Shown here: positions 19,326 to 30,100 of the stretch, one piece after another
Numbering within the stretch: position 1 is the first letter of the stretch
How the letters are laid out: the number at the start of each line of letters is the position of its first letter
IMG/VR virus record: IMGVR_UViG_3300044646_000599
Span: 1 to 30,714 of that record
Reading direction: 5' to 3' (one strand)
DNA from: a virus
DNA length: 30,714 bases
Position numbers and translations under genes: made by a program
Notes under the pieces: generated by a model
What the model saw: only the letters and a program-made list of their open reading frames with translations
What the model was told of the DNA's origin: nothing
Databases searched by the model: none

Positions 19326-20234
19326 TTACCACGTTGCAATTGCTACTCGTTTCCATGTATTTGTTGCGGTGCAAACGTAAATGTAACTTGCATCCCAACA
19401 GATAGTTCCAGTTGTTCCAGTTGCTGTTGCTGATGCTGGAGTTTGCGATGTTGAAATAGCTATCTGGTTTGCAGAGAACGTAGTAGTTCCACCACCACCA
19501 TTAAAGGTAATGTTGCCATTTGAGCGTGTAACTGCCATCACCAAACCAAGGTCAGCACCAGCGTCTGAAAATCTGCGAACGTCGAAATCACTTCCAGCAT
19601 TGCTTCCACTTTCTGCCGTTGTGTTTGCACCAATCGTAAACCGCGTTGAAGACGATGTTCTAAAGAAGACCAGCCGTCCATTCCCAGCAGTGTTGTTCAC
19701 TTGAAAACCTGTTGCCACACAGCTTCCATTAAAAGTTGCAAACGTTGGGTCAACAATTGAAAAACTTAAAGTTGAGGTTGCCGACCCGCTTGCAGTTGTG
19801 TAAAAATCAAGTCGTGTGCCTCGAACACTTTCTGTAAATGCTTGAGTAGCCGCCGCTCTAATTTCAGCCGCTCCAACCGTGCCAAAAGTAGATGCACCAT
19901 AACCTTGCCATTGGATTGAACCAAGGATATTTCCAGATTGTACGGCTGTTGGGGAAGCATAGGTTCCTTGCCGTCTCCTGAAAAGGATAGTATTTTGTCC
20001 CGCCGAAGAACTAAAAATATTGAATGAATCAACTGCTTCAGTCCCTTGAAACATTGTAATAGTATTTGCAAGACCTGCAGGGATAGCAGAAATTGTTCCC
20101 GTAGCTTGAAATACTGCACCAGCAGTAATGGTGTCTGGTGCCTTGAAAACTTGCTGTGCGTTCCAAGTATTAGAGGTAGCAAACTTAGAAAGTGCCGCCT
20201 CTCCTGCTGTTGAGTTAACAATCTGTTTAATCAT
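19326..20234 (-). CDS. Tail fibre / receptor-binding-like protein
   Basis: 302 residues from ATG 20234 (GGAG 10 bases before); the longer upstream frame is a shadow. It is rich in Ser, Thr, Gly and Ala with repeated short strands (GSIQWQGYGAS, DFYTTASGSATSTLSFSI, GNITFNGGGGTTTFSANQ), as in trimeric beta-helical fibres. It ends with GTICWDASYIYVCTATNTWK, a C-terminal cap (ICWD..YIYVCTA.NTWKR) I recall from many aquatic phage fibre proteins. It should form part of the adsorption apparatus. Location at the distal end of the virion block supports this. Confidence 0.78.
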   Translation of the reverse strand: MIKQIVNSTAGEAALSKFATSNTWNAQQVFKAPDTITAGAVFQATGTISAIPAGLANTITMFQGTEAVDSFNIFSSSAGQNTILFRRRQGTYASPTAVQSGNILGSIQWQGYGASTFGTVGAAEIRAAATQAFTESVRGTRLDFYTTASGSATSTLSFSIVDPTFATFNGSCVATGFQVNNTAGNGRLVFFRTSSSTRFTIGANTTAESGSNAGSDFDVRRFSDAGADLGLVMAVTRSNGNITFNGGGGTTTFSANQIAISTSQTPASATATGTTGTICWDASYIYVCTATNTWKRVAIATW

Positions 20235-20236
20235 TC

Positions 20237-20545
20237 TTAGCACACTCCGTAAGCGTTGACGGTAATTGAGCCAGCATTTGTACAAACATACATGGCACAA
20301 CCGTAAGGTGGGTCACCCATAACTGAAATTGAAAGTGCAGTTCCAGGATAAATACGGATGCCTCTCAAGTTTTCAGCAGATGTTGGAGCAGTTGCTGCTA
20401 GCGGAATAAGGTGAACAAATACAGAATTGGTTGTATCTGGATTGCAAATAACTACACCTGTCGAACCATTTGGAATATCCAAGATTGCGGGAGTAGTAGT
20501 CACAGATTGACTAGCAAAGGTTCCATTAAGTTGAAAGGTTGTCAT
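20237..20545 (-). CDS. Small structural protein, 102 residues
   Basis: Two bases upstream of the fibre-like gene. It is beta-rich and Thr/Ser-rich (QSVTTTPAILDIPNGSTGVV, GIRIYPGTALSISVMGDPPY), with cysteines at both ends of the final hairpin (CAMYVCTNAGSITVNAYGVC). The pattern resembles small phage decoration or fibre-adaptor domains with an immunoglobulin or jelly-roll-like sandwich. Specific function unknown; the adjacency suggests a fibre partner. Confidence 0.65.
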   Translation of the reverse strand: MTTFQLNGTFASQSVTTTPAILDIPNGSTGVVICNPDTTNSVFVHLIPLAATAPTSAENLRGIRIYPGTALSISVMGDPPYGCAMYVCTNAGSITVNAYGVC

Positions 20546-20608
20546 AATTGTTCTCTTGTTTTTATAGACGTTTGAAAGTATTATTTGGATGTATTGCGTG
20601 ACGTAGGC

Positions 20609-23600
20609 TTACTCATCAGGTCTACCTACCTTTTGGTTTTTGAGAGGAAGTTGTTGACGAAGCCCTGGAATCTTAGATTGGAACTCACCCTTGACAATAT
20701 CAAATGCACCTAAACCCTTAGGATACTTTTCTCTTTCAGGCTCCATCCCTGTTTGGAAACCTTTCTCTGTATCCATACGCATTGCAATTTCTCGAACCAT
20801 AGCTGGAATCAAAGTATTAGATGCTTTCTTGGCTAGCAATTTAGCTATTGCCTTGGGAGCGGGATTATCTAACACGTCAGAAATTTCAGCTACATTACTT
20901 ACAAATGGAGTATTAAGTGGCAGTTTAAGGCTACTTGCCAATACAAAATCATTAACTTTATCTTCAGGCAATTCATTCATTGCACGACCAATAGATGCCC
21001 CATGCAAAAAGATAGCAATAGGACCACCAAGTTTTCCAAGGTCGCCATAGTCAATGTATTTTTGTTGGACGCCTCGAATCTCTCCTTCAATCTTGTCCCA
21101 GTTTTTAATGCCAAGATACATTAGTGGCATACCTACCATGCCCTTAGTTATCATCTTGTTAATTGCTATGCGTTCAGCAACGGTTAAATTTTTGCCCGAC
21201 TTAATAGCATCTGCAATATTGTATACACCTCGTGCAACGCCAAGACCAGTTCTATCTGCTACATCTATTGCAACGTTAGTAATAACTTTTGAGAATCGTC
21301 CAATCAATTCATCATAAGTAAGTTGAGCAGTAGGACTTTTGAATACAGTTCCTTTTAATGCCTTGTTTATTTTGCTTGCCCAGTTTTGATTATTAAACGT
21401 CTCATTAAGTGCATACTCTTCAGCGTTCATAATAACATCAGGATGCTCTTCAATGTTATTAAGAATTTCAGTACGTCTTGCCTCAATATCTTTTTTACCA
21501 AAATTACCTGCACCTAATTCTTCTTTAAGCAATTCTCTTGCTTTGACATCGGCGGCTATAAACTTTCCATCTTCATGATAAACTGCCTTGAATGGAACGT
21601 CGGTAAGTCCAGCAGCTTTACTTCCAAGTCCTGCATTGCCACCAAATTTTTCAATAGTTTCAACGTCACCACCTGCCATAACAATCTTGGCATCTGCTTT
21701 CATTTTTTCCCACGCATTAGTAACAAGATTTTTTGCTCTATCGGGTGCTAGATAACTACTTGAATAAAGTGGTTCAGATTTAAGAATTCTTGATGTTGCT
21801 TGGTCAACTGCCATATTGATTGGAGTAGTCGCAATATTATCAAGCAGCTTAATAGCGTTTGACTGAACATCAGTAAGACGTGAAAATGGATTAAGCAATT
21901 TCATATTTGTAATTACTTGACCTATTTTTGTAGAGGTCGCAACTGGAATCTCGCTATTTAATTTTTGAGTTACCGTTGCTTTATTAACACGAATCGTATT
22001 TTCTTTTTTGGCAATAAGTTTGTCAAGGTTAGCACTTGTTCGAGTACGTCTTACCCGTCCTTCTTGAGTTGCCTCATTGCGTGTTGCTTTCAACTTAGCA
22101 AGTTCTTCTTCAAGTTTCTTATTTTCGCCTATGAGTTTGTCAACCATAGTCTTATAGTTTTCTTGCTCTGCATCAGTTAATTTTCTGCCTTTGCGAAGTT
22201 CTGCTTCTGCAATGATATTGGCTTTAATTTGAGACAACTCGCCAGTAAACAAGTCTGTCTTTTGTTGCAAGACTCGACCAACATCAGACCAACCAGATTT
22301 ACCTCTTTGTATTTGTTTTGCAAAGTTTGTAGCATCTGCTTGTGCCAGTAACCAAGCATCTCTCAACTGGTCAATATCTTGAGCAGATGCACCTGACTTA
22401 ATAGCATTATCTAATGCCTCTCGTGCATTGAATACTTTAAGATTAAATCTGCCTTGACCTACCAGTAGCATTGCAGTTTGCTCAGCATTTAATGCCTCAC
22501 CATTTGCTACCTTACCAGCAAGAATATTAAGTTCTTCATCTGCTGGGTTGCGTTGAATAACATCTTCAACAACCTTAGATGCACTTCTGCCTTGTCCTTG
22601 TGGAGCTTGTGAGATAAGTTCTAGTTCTTGTGCAGATAAATTAGCCTTGTTGGAAATACCAACCTCAATAGGTACATTGCCTGGTTCAGGAATAGCAGTT
22701 GTTGCCGTCTGTGTTGGCGGTACAGGTGGTTGTTCTGCTTGCATGGCAGAAGAGACGGGTGGCTCAGTTGCTACTGTAGATTTGCCTTCTAGACGGTCAA
22801 TGCTATCCTTAATAGCTTGACGGTCTGCATTCGTAAATGCAATGTCTATACCAGTACGCTCTCTAAGTGTGCGAGCAACTAATTGCAAGGCATCATCAAA
22901 GTTGTTGTAACCATACTTAATTGCAAAACTTCTAGCCATTCGAGCCATAGCTTCGTAATCTTCAAGCTCAAAACCTGCTTGACGAGTATTCATCTTGCGA
23001 GCATAATACTGCTCAAGCCATGCGTCGTCCTCATTAGCAATCGCATTGTATCGCTCTCTAGTTGTAGGCGTAATGTCTATAATTCGTTCTTGAGTAGGAG
23101 GAGTTACTTGCCCAGCAATCTCTTGTTCAACCTTAAACGCCTCATCAATGGCAGAGTTGCCAGTAGTAGGTGCTTGATTTGTTATCTCGTCTGCGGTTTT
23201 TAATGCCTCATCAATAACAGGATTACCTGTTTCATCTACAACTCTTGCTCCAGCTTTTGCAGTATATGTAGGTTTACCAGTCTCTGCTGTACGAAGCAGA
23301 TTAAGTTCAGCACCAACTGGTTGGTTAGGAATAGTTTTATCTACTAGTTGTCCTAAGGTTGCTTGAGTAGGACTAGGAATAGATGGTTCGACAGCAACCT
23401 CTGCTTCTTGGAATTTATTCTTTAAGTAGTCAGATGGGTTAACTCCAGAACGCTTTGCCTCTCTACGCAAATCATTCTTGAATCTTAAAACATTCCCTTC
23501 AATTTCTCCCGCATCTCGTAGTTGTCGAACTACTGAGTCAAGAGTAATTTCACGCAAGGCAAGATTACCAAAAAGTGTATCCTTTGCGTACTCTTTTGCA

Positions 23601-24490
23601 CCTACCTTAATTGCATTTCGTAGTCCACCACTTAACCCCTGCTTAAATGCTGATGCTCCTGCGGTAGCAGCTCCAGCAAATTGACCAATAGGAATAGCAG
23701 CCAATGCAAGATTTGCTACGGCTCCACCTCGTTCTTCTAGCGTTGCATTAGGGTCAATAATATTCCCTGTAGACATAGCAAACGTAGTCATAGGATTTGC
23801 TACTGCTTCAACAAATCCACCTGCTACTTGACCTAGAGTGCTGTCTGATTGCTTAGCGTAATCAGCAAGTTCATTAAGTCTTGCTCGAACTCCAAGAACA
23901 TCTAGCTTGCCAAGTGTTGCATCTTCAAACTGCTTGACTCCCTTGCGTGTTTCTTCCTCAACAAAGTTAGGATTGAGTGCAGCATTGACTTCATCAAAGG
24001 TGTACTTCTCTCTTGTATTTTTGACAATAGGTTTTTTACCTTGGTCACGTCCAAGACCTTCAAAGTATTGAACAATATCTTTTGTAAGGTTATTGATTGC
24101 ATTTACATCAGTTCCCTTAAAAATCTTAGACTCTCTTTCATCAGCAACGTAATCAACAACTCCATACTTAGTGTTAAATGTTTTTTTGACAAGACCTTCA
24201 GGAGTTGTTTTTACTGTAGGAGCAACAGTCTTTTTTTGTAACTCAGATACAGGAGGTTGTACATCAGGAAATTGTATTTTAACTTGTTTATCTACTGGTA
24301 GATTTTTATTTAATTCTTCTTGAAGATAAAATTTATCAATTGCTTCTGCCGTTTTTTTATCTTCAATAGCTTTTTCTTTTTCAGTTTGCCTTTTAAGAAT
24401 ATCAAATGCTTTTGCCTGTTCTTCTTTGGAAACAGGTGTAACTTTTTTCTTCTTACTTTTGTCAGCTATAAATGCAGTTGGAATTAACAT
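20609..24490 (-). CDS. Giant internal virion / DNA-ejection protein (probable)
   Basis: 1293 residues, the largest gene in the window. Visible parts: a Lys/Glu-rich N-terminus, a Gly/Ala-rich hydrophobic segment (NLALAAIPIGQFAGAATAGA, about 270), a Pro/Thr-rich region (MQAEQPPVPPTQTATTAIPE, about 610), a strong coiled coil (GENKKLEEELAKLKATRNEA, about 800), and C-terminal hydrophobic helices (GMVGMPLMYLGIKNW; LGGPIAIFLHGASIG). No lytic transglycosylase or peptidase motif was recognised. Size, helical content, membrane-prone patches and its place after the tail gene resemble the large inner-core proteins of podoviruses that extend into the cell envelope on infection. Its ATG shares a base with the upstream stop (TAATG). 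Confidence 0.65.
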   Translation of the reverse strand: MLIPTAFIADKSKKKKVTPVSKEEQAKAFDILKRQTEKEKAIEDKKTAEAIDKFYLQEELNKNLPVDKQVKIQFPDVQPPVSELQKKTVAPTVKTTPEGLVKKTFNTKYGVVDYVADERESKIFKGTDVNAINNLTKDIVQYFEGLGRDQGKKPIVKNTREKYTFDEVNAALNPNFVEEETRKGVKQFEDATLGKLDVLGVRARLNELADYAKQSDSTLGQVAGGFVEAVANPMTTFAMSTGNIIDPNATLEERGGAVANLALAAIPIGQFAGAATAGASAFKQGLSGGLRNAIKVGAKEYAKDTLFGNLALREITLDSVVRQLRDAGEIEGNVLRFKNDLRREAKRSGVNPSDYLKNKFQEAEVAVEPSIPSPTQATLGQLVDKTIPNQPVGAELNLLRTAETGKPTYTAKAGARVVDETGNPVIDEALKTADEITNQAPTTGNSAIDEAFKVEQEIAGQVTPPTQERIIDITPTTRERYNAIANEDDAWLEQYYARKMNTRQAGFELEDYEAMARMARSFAIKYGYNNFDDALQLVARTLRERTGIDIAFTNADRQAIKDSIDRLEGKSTVATEPPVSSAMQAEQPPVPPTQTATTAIPEPGNVPIEVGISNKANLSAQELELISQAPQGQGRSASKVVEDVIQRNPADEELNILAGKVANGEALNAEQTAMLLVGQGRFNLKVFNAREALDNAIKSGASAQDIDQLRDAWLLAQADATNFAKQIQRGKSGWSDVGRVLQQKTDLFTGELSQIKANIIAEAELRKGRKLTDAEQENYKTMVDKLIGENKKLEEELAKLKATRNEATQEGRVRRTRTSANLDKLIAKKENTIRVNKATVTQKLNSEIPVATSTKIGQVITNMKLLNPFSRLTDVQSNAIKLLDNIATTPINMAVDQATSRILKSEPLYSSSYLAPDRAKNLVTNAWEKMKADAKIVMAGGDVETIEKFGGNAGLGSKAAGLTDVPFKAVYHEDGKFIAADVKARELLKEELGAGNFGKKDIEARRTEILNNIEEHPDVIMNAEEYALNETFNNQNWASKINKALKGTVFKSPTAQLTYDELIGRFSKVITNVAIDVADRTGLGVARGVYNIADAIKSGKNLTVAERIAINKMITKGMVGMPLMYLGIKNWDKIEGEIRGVQQKYIDYGDLGKLGGPIAIFLHGASIGRAMNELPEDKVNDFVLASSLKLPLNTPFVSNVAEISDVLDNPAPKAIAKLLAKKASNTLIPAMVREIAMRMDTEKGFQTGMEPEREKYPKGLGAFDIVKGEFQSKIPGLRQQLPLKNQKVGRPDE

Positions 24491-26427
24491 TACCTAAACG
24501 CTCCTTGCCCACCAGGCTTTCGACCACCTTTAGATTTAGGATTTTTTCTAACATCTGCACCCGCAACATCTTCAGGAGATGGAGACGCTGGAGGCAAATT
24601 ACCTGGTAAAGCAGGAGGTCTTGGTGTAGGTTTAGGAGCAGGTTGTGGTTTAGGTGCAGGTTTAGGAGTTCCACCTTGACCTTCAACAATCTTTTTTGCA
24701 GTTTGTTTTGCACTTGCAACTGCTTGAGCTTCTGCTTGAGTCATACCTGCTGGAGCAAATATATTGATAACACTATTCAAGTTGTTTGCTATTTCAGCAT
24801 CTTCCTCGGCGGTACTTACTCCAAGTTTAATCTTTTCATCTCGAACAGTTTTTTGCAATCTCAACATTTCTGCTTTTTGTTCGTCTAATGCTCTTTGCAT
24901 TGATGCAGTTCGGTCTTTACTTGGCAATGCATTATAGGCATACTTCATATCAGCATATTTGCCTTCAGCTTTATTTCTAACATCAATTAACTTTTGAAGG
25001 TCTTTGTTTTGAGTACCATCGCCACCAGATGCAATGCGTAGCTCACGTTGTCTAGCCAATGCAAGACCTGCTTGTGCAATCGCTAGTCGTTGATTGTCAA
25101 CTGCTTGTCGCCATTCAAGTGCAAGTGTCGCCCTTGGCTTACCAGCAATAGCTTTAGGGAACAAGGTTGGGTCTAATCCAAAATTACCAGCAACCTTAGC
25201 TATCTGGTTGTTCAACGTTTGTGCCATTTGTTCAGTAATTACTGGAGCATTTGCAACTGTTTTAAGAATTGAGTCAACGTTTTGCCTAGCAGTAGTTACA
25301 GTTTGTAGTCTCAACTTAGCATTGTCAATTCTTTTCTTTTCTTCAAATGCTTGACCTTTTGCTGTCAATCCTATAGTATCAAATTTAGGGAACATATTAG
25401 GGTCTTCACCAATTGCAATAGCTGCCTTCTGCAATGCCTCAATTGCCTTTTGATGTTCTTCTGTAATCTCGTTTTCAGTCTTTGCTTGGTCAATCAGTTT
25501 TTTGTAAGACTGAGATATTGTTGCCAACTGTTTAGCCTTGACATCTGCCTTCTTTGCGGTCAACAAGTTAATGGCACGTTGCTGGATATTGCTAATTTCT
25601 CGGTAGTTATCTTGCACATTTCGCAGATTAGTTGCATCAATGTTGTACTTAGTAGTCTCTCGCTGAAGAAGTGCTTGTTCAATACTTGCTTGCTTATTGA
25701 AGGCTTGTTGCTCCTGATTAAACTTCTGAGCAGCCAACTGGTTTGCCATTTCTGTACGTTGCTTGGCTCCAGCAATAGCACCTTGAATAGCTTGTGGTAC
25801 TGCTTGATTGCCACCAATAAGACCAGCAAGGAAGATAAGTGCTTGGTCTGCTTCCTTAAGTTCTGGTACTTGCAAGTCAGGTGCAGTAGGTGCCTTTGTT
25901 TGCAAGTCGGCAATGCGTTGTTGAGCGGCAAGAATTCCAGAAGCATCTGATTTCTGCAACATAGAATCCATCATTAGTTTTTGAAGGTCTTGGTTTTCCT
26001 TCATCTTAGCTTTAAGTTGCTCATCAAGAGAGGTAAGTTCTTGAGCACCAGCATTAACAGCGTTCTGGTTTGCCTCAAACTTATTAAGTTCTGTTTGTAT
26101 CGCATCGTAAGGAGTGACACCATTCATAGCATAGTTGGTTATCATGCCCTCTTCAATGCGTTGATTAACCTTGTTTGCTAGACCTGTGTGCATACCTAAG
26201 AACAAGTTAGGCATACTTGATGCTAAGTTTAATGCGGTCATCTGCTTAGAAAGTTGACCTTCAGTAGGTTGAGCAACCCCAACGTTTTGAGTAAATTGGT
26301 TTAGATTGGTAGTTAACTGATTGTCTATTGGAACTGTTGGAGCCATCAACTCATTTGACATAGTGGTAGGAACCTCAGCAGGTTGTGCTAAGTTTGGTGC
26401 AATGTATTGAGGTGAAAGGTCTGCCAT
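24490..26427 (-). CDS. Internal virion protein with Pro-rich tail (probable)
   Basis: 645 residues, mostly helical and rich in Gln, Ala, Lys and Asn, with long coiled-coil stretches (about residues 90-160 and 230-340). An amphipathic Gly-containing helix (LIFLAGLIGGNQAVPQAIQG) lies near 200. The C-terminus is a Lys/Pro ladder (PKPAPKPQPAPKPTPRPPA) followed by a basic end (KNPKSKGGRKPGGQGAFR), which suggests an extended, DNA- or envelope-binding tail. It lies between two other candidate ejection proteins, like the three-gene inner-core set of T7-like phages. No sequence family recognised; role from order and composition. Confidence 0.62.
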   Translation of the reverse strand: MADLSPQYIAPNLAQPAEVPTTMSNELMAPTVPIDNQLTTNLNQFTQNVGVAQPTEGQLSKQMTALNLASSMPNLFLGMHTGLANKVNQRIEEGMITNYAMNGVTPYDAIQTELNKFEANQNAVNAGAQELTSLDEQLKAKMKENQDLQKLMMDSMLQKSDASGILAAQQRIADLQTKAPTAPDLQVPELKEADQALIFLAGLIGGNQAVPQAIQGAIAGAKQRTEMANQLAAQKFNQEQQAFNKQASIEQALLQRETTKYNIDATNLRNVQDNYREISNIQQRAINLLTAKKADVKAKQLATISQSYKKLIDQAKTENEITEEHQKAIEALQKAAIAIGEDPNMFPKFDTIGLTAKGQAFEEKKRIDNAKLRLQTVTTARQNVDSILKTVANAPVITEQMAQTLNNQIAKVAGNFGLDPTLFPKAIAGKPRATLALEWRQAVDNQRLAIAQAGLALARQRELRIASGGDGTQNKDLQKLIDVRNKAEGKYADMKYAYNALPSKDRTASMQRALDEQKAEMLRLQKTVRDEKIKLGVSTAEEDAEIANNLNSVINIFAPAGMTQAEAQAVASAKQTAKKIVEGQGGTPKPAPKPQPAPKPTPRPPALPGNLPPASPSPEDVAGADVRKNPKSKGGRKPGGQGAFR

Positions 26428-26430
26428 TAA

Positions 26431-27144
26431 TTACCTTCGAAATGGGCTGGGAACTCCAGATAGTTGAATATTCTTAAATTGTTCTAGTCCTGCCGCCAAA
26501 GAACCTGTAGCATAAGTGGTTTGTGGTTGGTTTGTGCCAGTTTTAACTTTAGCTTCTTGTTCTTTTTTTTGCTTTTCAAGCATTTGCTGGTACTGAGATG
26601 CAAGACCTTGAATAGTATTTGTTACATTGTTTCCAGGCATAGACAATCCTTCACTCATCATTTGCCCACCTAGTCCTAAACGTGCTTGTGCTTCTCTTGC
26701 CCTTGCTTGGTCTACATACCCTAGTGCTTGTTGTTGTCTATCCTCAAACTGTTGTTGAGCTTGTAGCCGTTGTGCTTGTTCTCTAAGTAGGGCGTCAGAC
26801 GTCATCGCCTTTGTACCCATTTCAATAGGTGTATCTCCAGCTTTGTAACCTAGATTTCTCAAAGAAGTTAACTGATTACCAAGACCTGTTCGTAAATTCT
26901 CAGAAGACATTCTACCAATAAGGTCAAGTGTCTTAGTAGCATCAAACTCCCCTGCTTGGAGTCGTCGTTGATAATCTTGAAATGCTCTATTAGAATCTTG
27001 TGCAAGTTGGTCAATTGCTAAACGTCGCTGACGTGCCGCCTCTGCTAGCTGACGCCTTCGCTCATTGTCAGACTCATTTGCACCAAGCAGTCCTCGAATA
27101 CTATTAACTGCTCCTAATGCTACGTCTACGGGAATCAATGCCAT
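26431..27144 (-). CDS. Internal virion protein, Gln/Arg-rich helical (probable)
   Basis: 237 residues. After a short hydrophobic start (MALIPVDVALGAVNSIRGLL) it is a long, charged, Gln/Arg/Ala-rich helix (RRRQLAEAARQRRLAIDQLA; RAREAQARLGLGG). It has the size and build of the smallest inner-core protein of podoviruses, and its order in front of two larger helical proteins matches that set. Its ATG shares a base with the upstream stop (TAATG) and it ends 3 bases before the next gene. No family motif recognised. Confidence 0.62.
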   Translation of the reverse strand: MALIPVDVALGAVNSIRGLLGANESDNERRRQLAEAARQRRLAIDQLAQDSNRAFQDYQRRLQAGEFDATKTLDLIGRMSSENLRTGLGNQLTSLRNLGYKAGDTPIEMGTKAMTSDALLREQAQRLQAQQQFEDRQQQALGYVDQARAREAQARLGLGGQMMSEGLSMPGNNVTNTIQGLASQYQQMLEKQKKEQEAKVKTGTNQPQTTYATGSLAAGLEQFKNIQLSGVPSPFRR

Positions 27145-30100
27145 TACTTAGGTTTACCTCTTGATTGAATACTAAACTCAAGAGCAAATCCCTTGAGGCT
27201 AGCATCACTTTCGCTACCTGTAAACTTGATATTATGTCTAATACCAGAAGATACAGATGGATGAAACTTATACCATCTAGACGTATTAACGCCTTCTAAT
27301 GTACCACTAACATAAGCAGAACCATCTACGCTGACTGCCGTGTTAATGACATCTGCATAGGACTCACCATGATACTGCACGCTTGCAAGTCGTGCCTTGC
27401 CACCATCCCATTGTACTTGTTGCGTGGTAAAGAACCAGTCAGGAGGAGTAAGACCTGAGTCTCTATTCGTGCCACCAATGAATTGACCGTTGCGAAAATC
27501 TTTTTCAATAATGTCTGTTTCGCCAGTAGACCGAATAGCAATGTACTTACCATTAGGCGAAAAGACTGCTCTATCCCACTTAACATTTGTTCCAGTAGTG
27601 GTTGTATCATAGCAAATTTGCATTGACACGTTATCAACTCGAACGGTCGCAAGCGTTGCAGGGTCGAATACTCCTGTTAAAGTATGAGTGGCTTGGAATT
27701 TGTCTGTAGGCAATGTACCATCAGAAGTCATAGTGACTTGATATGTACCAACTCCAGCGGACATCAATACTTTTTGTCGTACAGTTGTATTAGTAGATAC
27801 TGTATATGCAACTGGTGGGTCAGGCGGGACTGCGGCTAACGTTCCAATTTGACCACTATTAGTGCCACCTAATCCATTGTCAGTTGTTCCTGTTCCAAGT
27901 ATGGGAACTACATCTCCACCAATAGTTGTCTGACCTGTAAGGTTTACAAATGCGTATGGAGGTTTTGAGCCACCTGCTGTGTAAGTTATAGTTACTGTGT
28001 AAACTGTAACGTATGGGATAGGGTCAGCAGGAACTCTTACTTGTGGAGAAGTAGGCGTAATAACAACTGTATAGTTGGCTGGGTCTTGCCAAGCGGCTAA
28101 CCATTCTTCTGACTCGTATCGAATATCTATTCCCATTTGCCCAGAGTTTAATTGAGACAAGGTAGGGAGAGAAACCATTGTAAATGTTTGAGTTACATCA
28201 CTTGTTGTAACTACCCTATTTGTAGCAAGGTTTGAACCTATAGGGGTTCCATTATGAGTAGGATGAGCGTGAATGTTAGTCACTGCTAAGTCGCCCGTCT
28301 TTGAATCCTCAAGCCTCCAAGATACACCTGTGATTGTAGCGTTTGCAGGAATAAGCGGGACGGGAGCATATCCATCGCAATCAAGGTACTTAGTCCTATG
28401 GTTATTTGTACCCGCACCCAAAGAAAAAGTATTTAAGCAATAGCTATCGTCGGACGAGAATGGCAAACCAAAATTAGTCCACGTTGTTCCATTAGAATAT
28501 TCTGTTGCACTTGCTCCATCTGTAAAGTAGGTGGTGCAGGTGTTAATGGTTCCAGTAGATGCTAGTGTAAAGTCATAAAGTTCCCACCCATTTCCTACCA
28601 TATCTTGTCGAAATACCGCACATCTTTTACCTAAGATGACCCATAGGCTTGATGTCTCTTCTTGGAACTCTAGCTTAGTGTCTGCAATATCTAAGTTAGC
28701 AATGGCTAACTTCTGCTGGGTGAATAGGTAGTCCTTAATCTTCCCACGAATTGGCAAACTGATTTCTTGTGGCTTGGCTGACGTATCCTCAATAAAGGTA
28801 GGAACAGAACTTACTACCCAAATATTAAGGTCAGGGTCGGCGTATGCACAACCCCAGTCACCAGTACTTGCTCTAAATCGTGTCCCTGCATAGTAACCTA
28901 CAATTCCTCGACTACCAGGAATCTGTCTTGAAGGAGACATTCCAGAAGGATAATCACCTGACATTGCGTAAGCAGCGTTTTTCCCAATAATAAATGCTGA
29001 TACGCCCGCTTGTGTTCCCCATACAGGCACATCTGCTTGGTCATCTGCAAGTGTGTACTGTGCAGGAATTGTATTGTCAGTAGAGTTGTAAGAACGTGTT
29101 GAATCGTACAATTCTAGAGGGTCACCGACTCTGGAGAACTGCAGGTTCTGGTACGTTTGATTGACTAGCCAGACCATTGACTGCTTGTACGGAAACGCTC
29201 CAACAATACCAGCAGTTCTAAAAGTTGGAGTAGGAGATGGAGCCGTACCAGTAACACCAGTTGCTGTCGTCAATGCAGTTAACTCATGCTCCTGATAAGT
29301 GTCAATGACTTGGAAGTCTGTACCAGAGTTGAGTTTGGTGGCAAGTATCTTCCAAGTGCCACCCACCTGTTGACGAAGAAACTCTATCTCCGTCCAGCTG
29401 GTGTTCTGAGTACCAGAGAGTGTAAGTCTTCCACCAAAGTATGGAGAGGGTGGCAACTGGTATCCAGTCATATTTACCTTACTCGCATTGACAATGGTTG
29501 CAGTGGAATAACTAGCACCTGTTTTGTAACGTGTTGCGTAGTTGACACCACTAGCAGAACCGTCTAGAACCGTTATATCAAAGCTATCCCAAAGCCTTTT
29601 ACCGCTTGTTGTTGCATTGAGGTAGACACCACCTTGCTCGAACGGTTGAATGACCAATACGGGGATAGTAGAGTTTGACTGGTTGACTGATGCAATCGCA
29701 CTAAAGGTAACTCGCTCTAGCTTGTCTCTGTCCGCAAAACCCTTGACGTACATGAAGATAACCAATTCGCTCTGGTCTTCATTTACATAAAGTCGATACT
29801 CTGGGTTCTGGTCAACACCATTAAACCTTAGTACAGGTTTGTCGGAGTTAGGAACGCTATAGAAGTTCTGGAAACTATAAAACGCTCCACCCGTAGTTGG
29901 CAACTTAACTCTAATAGCAATGTAATCGTTCTTAGTAACATCCACATTAGCAGAGAACGTACATTGAATTCTAATCCCACCCTGAGTTCCATTGTCATTG
30001 GAACTAGGAGCAGATGCGGTTATTGTCCCACTTGATGGAGCGGCAAAAGTAATAGGAGTTCCTAAGTTAGTGACCGCAGTTGCAGTAAAGGTATCCGATG

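Noticed and set aside
19326-20234. A diversity-generating retroelement target in the fibre-like gene
   Set aside because: No reverse transcriptase and no second copy of the fibre C-terminal sequence are visible in the window.
25351-25950. A 199-codon plus-strand frame opposite an internal virion gene
   Set aside because: Leu/Cys/Ser-rich shadow of a helical minus-strand gene; no ribosome site and no motif.
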